5,251 nt of DNA from an uncultured Bacteroidota bacterium (GTDB lineage Bacteria > Bacteroidota > Bacteroidia > Bacteroidales > 4484-276), in the NCBI GenBank assembly GCA_903930725.1, contig CAIYZW010000574.1, forward strand, positions 1 to 5,251. Direction: 5' to 3'. Shown here piece by piece: positions 1 to 5,251 of the stretch (the stretch's first letter is position 1; each line of letters begins with the position of its first letter). The notes beneath the pieces were generated by a model. It saw only the letters and a list, made by a program, of their open reading frames with translations, was not told the DNA's origin and searched no databases. A program made the position numbers and the translations under genes.

Positions 1-498
1 GCCGGTGCTGACGAATTTCCCACGGAAAATCTGTTTCATCAATTGATTTATCGTGTGATGGTCGGCGGCAGCCTGTTCGATAGTGAGAAATTTCCAGTCG
101 TTTGGCTCAGGCACCGATTCGCCAAAATAACGGTGCTCCACAACAACTTCGTTAGCGCCAACCAAAGGGCAAAGTTCGTTGATGTAACGTGGATTTCCTG
201 CATAACCGGCGCTGTAGCCTTCGGTTACAAAAACAGTGGGTTGTTCGGTTCCCGAAAATCCAACATAAACCCTTTGCAGGAAAGTGGCGCCATTTTTTTT
301 ATGATGATTTACTGGTTGTTCGACCCGAAGCAGATATTTTTCCTTAAAAAAGGTATCACAGGGCAAAATCTCAACTGATTTTACACCTGGAAGTTTTTCG
401 AGTTCGGCTTTGATGGAACTTGCTGATTTACTTTGTGGGAAAGCGAAAAGCGGAAATAATGAGGCCAAAATCAAGAAGCAAATGTTGGTAGTTTTCAT
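1..498 (-). CDS. Secreted S37-family (PS-10) serine peptidase, N-terminal part
   Basis: Reading right to left from the ATG at 498-496, an open frame of 166 codons runs off the left edge without a stop. Residues 1-22 form a signal peptide (Lys near the start, hydrophobic core CFLILASLFPLFAF). No lipobox cysteine follows, so a soluble periplasmic or exported enzyme is expected. The body shows EGYSAGY at 93-99, VEHRYFGESVP at 120-130 and TIEQAAADH at 139-147, which I recognise from the Peptidase_S37 family (tripeptidyl-aminopeptidase type, alpha/beta hydrolase fold) common in Bacteroidota. The visible part ends KFVSTG, where the family continues into the GxSKG nucleophile motif, so the catalytic residues lie outside the window. 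The inferred role is removal of short peptides from the N-termini of extracellular peptides. An S28-like relative is the main alternative. Confidence 0.8.
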   Translation of the reverse strand, partial: MKTTNICFLILASLFPLFAFPQSKSASSIKAELEKLPGVKSVEILPCDTFFKEKYLLRVEQPVNHHKKNGATFLQRVYVGFSGTEQPTVFVTEGYSAGYAGNPRYINELCPLVGANEVVVEHRYFGESVPEPNDWKFLTIEQAAADHHTINQLMKQIFRGKFVSTG

Positions 499-646
499 GA
501 AAATAGGATAAATACTGTATGTTTTAGTCGTGTTTAAATAGCAAAATATTTCAGACATAAAAGAACTAAAAATTGGATTTCCAGCCAAATAATGTTTGAA
601 ATTCTTTTTAGAGGCAGGTGATTTGTTGCGCAGGATATTTGAATAA
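499..646. other. Intergenic DNA upstream of the S37 peptidase gene
   Basis: This AT-rich non-coding stretch lies between the divergently read peptidase and ATPase genes. The peptidase promoter should be here, reading leftward. The best candidate is TATTTTG (minus strand, 548-542), one base short of the TAnnTTTG consensus and without a convincing upstream TTG, so no promoter is called. There is no clear ribosome binding site, as is usual in Bacteroidota. Confidence 0.5.
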
Positions 647-728
647 TGTCAACGCATTGATACATTTTTATGAATTATATGTCAATGCATTGACACATTT
701 TATAAATAATTGTATCTTTGCATTGATA
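647..728. repeat. Three palindromic operator-like repeats at 33-bp period
   Basis: Three aligned 16-base copies start at 647, 680 and 713. The middle copy (680-695), TGTCAATGCATTGACA, is a perfect 16-bp palindrome. The first (647-662), TGTCAACGCATTGATA, differs from it at two positions. The third (713-728), TATCTTTGCATTGATA, matches 12 of 16, keeping the right half-site well and losing much of the left. Copies 1 and 2 also share the following CATTTT. The 33-bp step is about three helical turns, so the sites would face the same side of the DNA. The middle copy supplies the -33 TTGACA and the third copy is the -7 box, so a dimeric protein bound here would block the promoter. The binding protein is unknown. 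Confidence 0.75.
690..720 (+). promoter_or_regulatory. Bacteroidota-type promoter of the AAA ATPase gene
   Basis: A perfect -7 box TATCTTTG (consensus TAnnTTTG) sits at 713-720. TTGACA at 690-695 provides the -33 TTG, with 20 bases between TTG and the -7 box. Transcription should start near 726-728, giving a leader of about 16 bases before the ATG at 743. Both elements are embedded in the 33-bp palindromic repeats, which implies control at this promoter. Confidence 0.75.
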
Positions 729-742
729 AAAAAATAGCATTT

Positions 743-1936
743 ATGGAAACATTGAAACAAAGGTTTTACGAAAAATACGGGAATACCCAAACAAAGACCG
801 TAAGAAATTTCAGAAATACGATTGATTGGTCGAACAGGTTAATTGGGATCAAAGGCAGTCGTGGCGTAGGCAAAACTACCATGCTCCTGCAATACATCAA
901 ACAGAATTACAGTCCTGATAACAAGGTTTTGTTTGTTAGCCTCGACGATTTTTATTTTACCGAAAACAGGCTCTACAACCTCGCTGATGTTTTTTATAAA
1001 AAAGGTGGCGAATTGCTTGCTGTTGATGAAGTTCACCGGCACCCCGACTGGTCTGTTGATCTTAAAAATATTTACGACGATATGCCTGGTTTGAAAATAA
1101 TTTTCACGGGTTCATCTTTGCTGCATCTGCACAAAGCAAAGGCTGATCTGAGCCGCCGGGCCGTGATGTATCAAATGCCGGGATTATCATTCAGAGAGTT
1201 TTTATCTTTCGAACTTAAAACTGATTTTCCGATTTTAAGCCTTGATGAGATTTTACAAAACCATGTTGCGATATCCCTTGAAATTCTAAAATCAATCAAA
1301 CCCCTGCAATATTTCGGCAATTATCTGAATTATGGCTATTATCCGTTTTATCTGGAAAACAAAAATTCTTATCATCAAAAACTCAGCGAAACGATTTTAA
1401 CAGTTCTGGAAGTTGACATTCCACAATTTGAAATGATACAAACTTCTGGCATTATGTATCTTAAAAAAATATTGAAAATGATCAGCCGATCCGTTCCATT
1501 TAAACCAAACATGAATGTTTTAAGCGAGCGAACCGGAATTAGTTTGAATACCCTGAAAATATATCTAAAATACCTGAATGATGCCGGGTTACTTTCGATG
1601 CTTTATGTTCAGGATAAGGGAATTAACAGTTTGAATAAACCGGAAAAGATTTTTCTGGAAAACACTAATCTGATTTATAATTTAGCCGAGAATGTACCAG
1701 ATTTGGGGAATATTCGTGAAACGTTTTTCATTAACCAAACCGAAAAAACACATCAGTTAAATGCATCAAAACAGGCCGATTTTATTTTAGACAACCTTCA
1801 CACCTTTGAGGTTGGCGGCGCAAACAAATCGCAAAAACAAATTCAGAATATCGCAAATGCTTTTGTTGTAAAGGATAACATCGAAGTTGGTTCGGACAAC
1901 ATAATTCCTTTGTGGCTGTTTGGGTTTTTGTATTAA
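743..1936 (+). CDS. AAA+ ATPase with C-terminal DUF4143 domain
   Basis: This 397-residue protein has the AAA_14 plus DUF4143 architecture and a usual length for the family. The P-loop GSRGVGKT is at 38-45, Walker B LLAVDE at 91-96, a sensor-1-like FTGSS at 121-125, then DLSRR at 135-139 and LSFREFL at 148-154, the hallmark segment after the ATPase core. A winged-helix-like stretch follows around 258-285 (ISLNTLKIYLKYLNDAGLL). The C-terminal part has ADFILD at 345-350 and FEVGG at 355-359 and ends IPLWLFGFLY, an ending I recall from Bacteroidota members. I chose ATG 743 over an in-frame TTG at 710 because the -7 box lies between them. The physiological role of this family is unsettled, with defence, stress and mobile-element links suggested. 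The gene stands alone between oppositely oriented neighbours, and no toxin, nuclease or transposase partner is visible. Confidence 0.9.
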   Translation: METLKQRFYEKYGNTQTKTVRNFRNTIDWSNRLIGIKGSRGVGKTTMLLQYIKQNYSPDNKVLFVSLDDFYFTENRLYNLADVFYKKGGELLAVDEVHRHPDWSVDLKNIYDDMPGLKIIFTGSSLLHLHKAKADLSRRAVMYQMPGLSFREFLSFELKTDFPILSLDEILQNHVAISLEILKSIKPLQYFGNYLNYGYYPFYLENKNSYHQKLSETILTVLEVDIPQFEMIQTSGIMYLKKILKMISRSVPFKPNMNVLSERTGISLNTLKIYLKYLNDAGLLSMLYVQDKGINSLNKPEKIFLENTNLIYNLAENVPDLGNIRETFFINQTEKTHQLNASKQADFILDNLHTFEVGGANKSQKQIQNIANAFVVKDNIEVGSDNIIPLWLFGFLY

Positions 1937-1965
1937 ACAAACCCTCAAAGCAAAATTACATCAGA

Positions 1966-2030
1966 GATTAAAAAACTTAATCAGGATAAAAAACAAAATT
2001 CAAATAATTCGGAAACTCAATTTGTTTTTT
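1966..2030. terminator. Possible bidirectional terminator between convergent genes
   Basis: Two inverted repeats lie in the 150-base gap between the ATPase gene and the deoxynucleoside kinase gene, which converge. GATTAA (1966-1971) pairs with TTAATC (1977-1982) around a 5-base loop. AAAAAACAAA (1988-1997) pairs perfectly with TTTGTTTTTT (2021-2030) around a 23-base interval. The second arm is itself a T-run on the plus strand, and its partner gives a T-run on the minus strand, so it could work both ways. The stems are AT-rich and weak, so this call rests mainly on position. Confidence 0.35.
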
Positions 2031-2086
2031 GGGTTTTGGATTTTGTGATTTCTGCCAGAAAAAAGATCAATCTCGAAAATAAGAGC

Positions 2087-2728
2087 CTATGGCGTAACCC
2101 TATGAACGCCAACCGGAAATTTTTCGGATAAAATACTGATGATTGTTTTGTAATCTTCTTCATTATGAACGAAATCCATCTTGTTGGTATCAATTATCAG
2201 GATACGCATGTTTTGCTGTGACTTGATGAAGTCAAGATAACTTTCCTGGATTTTGATGAGATATTCGCTTTTGATATCTAATTCGTAGTTGCGGCCACGG
2301 TTGTGGATATTTCGTAAAAGGTTTTCGATATTAAGGTAAAGATAAACCAGCAAATCGGGCTTTGGCAAGGTTTCGCTGATGATTTCGAATAGTTTTTTGT
2401 ACAATCCAAAAGTATCGTCGGGCAGGTTTTTGCGAGCAAAAATGAACGATTTGCTGATGAAGTAATCTGAAATTGTAAACGTTTTGAAAAGGTCATGATG
2501 AGTGAGTTCTTTTTTTAACTGCTCAAAGCGTTCGGCTAAAAAAGAGAGTTCGAGCGGAAAAGCGTATTTGTCGGGCTCTTTGTAGAATTTTGGAAGAAAC
2601 GAGTTCTCCTCAAATTGCTCGAGAATAAGCTTGGCATTAAAATCTTCGGAAATGCGTGTTGCAAGCGATGTTTTGCCGGCACCTATGTTTCCTTCGATCG
2701 AAATAAAGTTGTAAAAATTAAGACTCAT
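2087..2728 (-). CDS. Deoxynucleoside kinase (dAK/dGK/dCK family)
   Basis: This 213-residue cytosolic kinase phosphorylates deoxynucleosides to 5'-monophosphates in the salvage pathway. The family-typical length and motifs are present: P-loop GNIGAGKT at 13-20, LILEQFEENSFL at 34-45 with E37 as the likely catalytic base, SDYFISKSFIFA at 87-98 (the region of the DRS motif in animal enzymes), and the arginine-rich lid RGRNYEL at 144-150. Deoxyadenosine or deoxyguanosine is the more likely substrate by analogy with bacterial dAK/dGK enzymes, but specificity cannot be read from the sequence alone. The start ATG overlaps the stop of folK as ATGA (2725-2728), so it is the second gene of an operon, probably translated by coupling. 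The stop is TAG at 2089-2087. Confidence 0.9.
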   Translation of the reverse strand: MSLNFYNFISIEGNIGAGKTSLATRISEDFNAKLILEQFEENSFLPKFYKEPDKYAFPLELSFLAERFEQLKKELTHHDLFKTFTISDYFISKSFIFARKNLPDDTFGLYKKLFEIISETLPKPDLLVYLYLNIENLLRNIHNRGRNYELDIKSEYLIKIQESYLDFIKSQQNMRILIIDTNKMDFVHNEEDYKTIISILSEKFPVGVHRVTP

Positions 2729-3243
2729 GGCTGCGTATTTTCATTAAAATCGGACTGGTTAATTTGTTTGACTTTTGAGCCATCGGTGCAGACAGCCAGT
2801 AATTCCGAAACGGTTTTGTAAAACACTGGATGCATTTTATCGGCGGCAATTTTGTTGAGCGGTTCAAGGGCAAATCTGCGCTCGCTTAATCGTGGATGAG
2901 GAATCTGTAGATCATCCTGAATGATAATTTCATCGTCAAAAAATAAAATATCAATATCAATTTCACGCGAATGGTAGCCTGGTAAAATATTTTGCCGACG
3001 ACCAAGCTGCTGCTCGATTTCCTTGATGCCTTTAAGAATTTCGATGGCCGATTTTGATGTGGAGATCTCAACCGCACAATTCAGAAAGTCATTCTCAGCA
3101 TCAAAATGCCAGGGTTCGGTCTCAAAAACCGGTGAAATCCGCTCAATCTTCCCAACTTCCAGAGCAATTTTTTCGATGGCCAACCGCAGAAAATCCATAC
3201 GGTTACCGAGGTTGCTACCAAGAAGCAGAAAACATTTGTGCAT
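2725..3243 (-). CDS. folK: 2-amino-4-hydroxy-6-hydroxymethyldihydropteridine diphosphokinase (HPPK)
   Basis: This 172-residue cytosolic enzyme transfers pyrophosphate from ATP to 6-hydroxymethyl-7,8-dihydropterin, the step before dihydropteroate synthase in folate synthesis. The whole HPPK signature is visible: LLGSNLGNR at 7-15, PVFETEPW at 38-45, FLNCAVE at 53-59, EQQLGRR at 77-83, REIDIDILFFDD at 93-104 with Mg-binding D96 and D98, and IPHPRLSERRFALEPL at 114-129. About 15 polar residues at the C-terminus exceed the usual length and look like a tail leading into the overlap with the next gene. The start ATG at 3243-3241 lies about 25 bases after a good TAnnTTTG box. It is the first gene of a two-gene operon with the deoxynucleoside kinase. 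Confidence 0.95.
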   Translation of the reverse strand: MHKCFLLLGSNLGNRMDFLRLAIEKIALEVGKIERISPVFETEPWHFDAENDFLNCAVEISTSKSAIEILKGIKEIEQQLGRRQNILPGYHSREIDIDILFFDDEIIIQDDLQIPHPRLSERRFALEPLNKIAADKMHPVFYKTVSELLAVCTDGSKVKQINQSDFNENTQP

Positions 3244-3268
3244 GATGAGTTTGTATTTTCGAGACCGC

Positions 3269-3296
3269 CAAATTTACTATAAGTTTTTAAAAACAA
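3269..3296 (-). promoter_or_regulatory. Promoter of the folK-deoxynucleoside kinase operon
   Basis: On the minus strand a perfect TAAATTTG (-7 consensus TAnnTTTG) occupies 3276-3269, with TTG at 3296-3294, 17 bases upstream. That spacing is at the short end of what is accepted in Bacteroidota. Predicted transcription starts near 3262, leaving a leader of about 20 bases before the folK ATG at 3243. Confidence 0.6.
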
Positions 3297-3509
3297 GTGT
3301 TTGTAACGAATGAACGAAAGGTGTTTTTTGCTACGGAATTATCAACACTTCCGGCACAAGAGGCTGCCAAGCAATAAAATAGTTAATCAATTTAACCCTT
3401 AAATTTTCCATCAAAATCCTGAAAACAATTCCCTGTTTTTGTTCATTTATCGCGAAGTGCAGTGCAATTTAAGCTGACTTCTAACAATTTATAACAATTC
3501 GGCAAAGTG

Positions 3510-3541
3510 TTTACAAAGCCTCAAAATTATTTGTATTATTG
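3510..3541 (+). promoter_or_regulatory. Candidate sppA promoter
   Basis: TATTATTG at 3534-3541 matches the TAnnTTTG -7 box with one mismatch. TTTACA at 3510-3515 is a poor -33 element at about the right distance. The implied start near 3548 would give a leader of roughly 28 bases before ATG 3576. A direct repeat of TAACAATT lies just upstream. The match is weak, and the call depends on position as much as on sequence. Confidence 0.35.
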
Positions 3542-3575
3542 CATCTGAACTAAAAACATATTAAAACTCATAATT

Positions 3576-5251
3576 ATGAAAGATTTCTTTAAATTCATGT
3601 TTGCCTCCATGCTTGGCATGCTGATCATGTCGGTAATTTTGTTCTTTATCCTTGTTGGGATGGTCGCTTCGATGGCCTCATTTATGGAAAAAGAGCAGGT
3701 AACCGTTAGCGAAAACACCTTATTGAAAATTGAGCTGAACACCGCAATTCCCGACAGGACTCCAAAAGACCCTTTTTCGGGATTTGATTTTGCGACAATG
3801 GAATCCAAAAAAACGGTGGGATTGAACGACATTCTCAAGAATCTCGAAAAAGCTTCCCGCGATGGAAATATTAAAGGAATTTACCTCGATTTATCTTCGA
3901 TTCCTGCCGGAATTGCCACCATCGAAGAGGTGCGCAATGCGCTTGTTGAGTATAAAAAATCAGGGAAATTTATTTTGGCTTACGCCGAAAACTATTCGCA
4001 AGGCGCCTATTACCTGGCTACAGTTGCTGATAAAATTTATATCAATCCCGAAGGAGAGCTTGATTTCAGAGGCTTATCCGCTGAAATGATGTTTTTTAAA
4101 GGAACCCTCGAAAAATTAGACGCCGACATGCAGATTATCCGTCATGGGAAATACAAAAGCGCCGTTGAGCCATTTATGCTTGATAAAATGAGCCCCGAAA
4201 ACCGCGAACAAATGATGGCGATTGTTAACGGTGTATGGGGACGGATTTTAGATGCCATTTCGACTTCGCGGAATATTTCGAAAACCGAACTTAACAGGCT
4301 TGCCGATGGAATGTTAGTTGGTATGCCCGATGCCGCAATTCAAAATAAAATGATTGATGGTGTAAAATATAAAGACGAAATTCTGGCCGAATTAAAAGGC
4401 CTGCTTGGCATTCCTGAAACAGAAGACATAAAAAGTGTTACGCTTGCCGATTATACCGATGCGCCAGATCCAACACCAGAACGCCCCGACAGAAAAAATA
4501 AAATTGCGGTGATTTATGCGCTTGGCCAGATTAACTCCGGCGATGGTGGTGACGATGCGATTGGCTCAGAAACCCTGTCGAAAGCCATCCGCAAAGCCCG
4601 CACCGACGATAAAGTAAAAGCCATCGTGATGCGCGTAAACTCGCCTGGTGGTAGCGCCCTGGCTTCGGATGTTATCCTTCGCGAAGTAAAACTTGCAGTA
4701 AAAGAAAAGCCATTTATTGTTTCGATGGGCGACGTGGCAGCTTCGGGCGGATATTATATTTCGTGCGCAGCCAACAAGATTTTTGCCGATCCAACCACAA
4801 TTACCGGCTCAATTGGTGTTTTGGGAATGATTCCAAACCTCGAACGTACCATGAAGGAATACCTCGGAATTACCTTTGATTACGCCATGACCAACGAAAA
4901 CGCAAATTACATGTCAATAAACCGGCCAATGACCGAATATCAGAAAAACGTAATCCTTGGCTACATCGAAGATGTTTATAAAACTTTTATAGGCCACGTA
5001 GCCGAAGGCCGCAAAATGTCAACTGAAGCCGTTGACAATATTGGCCAGGGACGTGTCTGGATTGGCACCGATGCTAAAAAAATCGGCCTGATTGACGAAT
5101 TTGGCGGATTAACCGCCGCCATTGATGAAGCGGCGAAAATGGCCAACATCGAAAAATATGTAATCACCGAACTTCCTGTTCAAAAAGATCCGTTCGAAGA
5201 ATTGGCAAAAAACCTTTTCGGACAATCAAGCATCGAAGCTAAGATTAAGGC
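3576..5251 (+). CDS. sppA: Signal peptide peptidase SppA (protease IV), C-terminus cut by window edge
   Basis: An open frame of 558 codons starts at ATG 3576 and runs off the right edge. Long SppA proteins are about 585-620 residues, so only some tens are missing. Residues 8-35 are one hydrophobic segment that would anchor the protein in the inner membrane, with the catalytic body outside. Two tandem SppA (S49) domains follow. The N-terminal one carries the general-base lysine K194 in GKYKSAVEPF (191-200), equivalent to E. coli K209. The C-terminal one carries the nucleophile S390 in MGDVAASGGYY (384-394), equivalent to E. coli S409. VNSPGGSA at 354-361 and TGSIGVLG at 410-417 are further family motifs. 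The enzyme degrades cleaved signal peptides and possibly other membrane-associated peptides. Both catalytic residues are present, so it should be active. Confidence 0.95.
   Translation, partial: MKDFFKFMFASMLGMLIMSVILFFILVGMVASMASFMEKEQVTVSENTLLKIELNTAIPDRTPKDPFSGFDFATMESKKTVGLNDILKNLEKASRDGNIKGIYLDLSSIPAGIATIEEVRNALVEYKKSGKFILAYAENYSQGAYYLATVADKIYINPEGELDFRGLSAEMMFFKGTLEKLDADMQIIRHGKYKSAVEPFMLDKMSPENREQMMAIVNGVWGRILDAISTSRNISKTELNRLADGMLVGMPDAAIQNKMIDGVKYKDEILAELKGLLGIPETEDIKSVTLADYTDAPDPTPERPDRKNKIAVIYALGQINSGDGGDDAIGSETLSKAIRKARTDDKVKAIVMRVNSPGGSALASDVILREVKLAVKEKPFIVSMGDVAASGGYYISCAANKIFADPTTITGSIGVLGMIPNLERTMKEYLGITFDYAMTNENANYMSINRPMTEYQKNVILGYIEDVYKTFIGHVAEGRKMSTEAVDNIGQGRVWIGTDAKKIGLIDEFGGLTAAIDEAAKMANIEKYVITELPVQKDPFEELAKNLFGQSSIEAKIK

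Larger units (their letters stand above)
3244..3575. other. Divergent intergenic region between folK and sppA
   Basis: This 332-base non-coding region separates two genes read away from each other. It holds the folK promoter at its left end and a weaker candidate sppA promoter at its right. In between I see only short AT-rich repeats, including TAACAATT at 3482-3489 and again at 3492-3499, exactly 10 bases apart. No open frame with a recognisable product, RNA gene or strong hairpin is apparent in the middle. Confidence 0.6.

Noticed and set aside
43..378. Plus-strand open frame of 111 codons
   Set aside because: It lies wholly antisense to the S37 peptidase frame, which has a signal peptide and family motifs, and its own translation resembles nothing.
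710..742. N-terminal extension of the ATPase from a TTG start at 710
   Set aside because: The -7 promoter box (713-720) lies inside this extension and the predicted transcript starts after it. The extension MYLCIDKKIAF has no family counterpart that I recognise.
647..745. The 33-bp repeats as a small CRISPR array
   Set aside because: Similarity is concentrated in about 22 bases and decays between copies, the would-be spacers are only about 11 bases and AT-rich, and the third copy coincides with a promoter box. Operators explain it better.
3023..3313. Plus-strand open frames opposite folK
   Set aside because: They are antisense shadows of a frame carrying the complete HPPK signature.
3320..3358. 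Possible hairpin GGTGTT...AACACTT in the folK-sppA gap
   Set aside because: Only five perfect pairs with a long loop and no T-run on the outgoing side. Both neighbouring genes point away from it, so no terminator is expected.
3536..3838. Minus-strand open frame of 100 codons at the start of sppA
   Set aside because: It is antisense to the membrane anchor and N-terminal region of SppA and shows no independent domain or start signals.

Overview
The window looks like chromosomal DNA from a member of the Bacteroidota, probably an environmental Bacteroidales/Marinilabiliales-like lineage. It is AT-rich, and upstream of genes it carries the phylum's promoter signature (a -7 box TAnnTTTG with a TTG about 17-21 bases before it). 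It has no clear Shine-Dalgarno sequences at the starts. The protein set also fits: a secreted S37-type peptidase, an AAA_14/DUF4143 ATPase with the ending seen in Bacteroidota members, a folK-deoxynucleoside kinase pair, and a full-length-type SppA. The lineage call is inference from these features, not from a search.

Layout. (1) 1-498, minus strand: N-terminal part of a secreted S37-family (PS-10) serine peptidase, cut by the window edge just before the expected nucleophile motif. (2) 499-742: divergent intergenic region. Its right half holds three copies of a palindromic element at an exact 33-bp period, the last two making up the promoter of the next gene. (3) 743-1936, plus strand: AAA+ ATPase with a C-terminal DUF4143 domain. 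(4) 1937-2086: convergent intergenic region with AT-rich hairpins that may terminate transcription. (5) 3243-2087, minus strand: a two-gene operon, folK then a deoxynucleoside kinase, overlapping by the four bases ATGA. (6) 3244-3575: divergent intergenic region carrying promoters for folK and sppA. (7) 3576 to the right edge, plus strand: sppA, a membrane-anchored signal peptide peptidase, nearly complete but missing its last residues.

How the genes relate. folK (folate synthesis) and the deoxynucleoside kinase (purine deoxynucleoside salvage) both feed nucleotide metabolism and appear translationally coupled. The S37 peptidase and SppA act in the cell envelope or periplasm. The ATPase stands alone, flanked by oppositely oriented genes and with its own operator-like control region. 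It is the most accessory-looking element here. I see no complete novel multi-gene system; the strongest unexplained signal is the phased palindrome array at 647-728.
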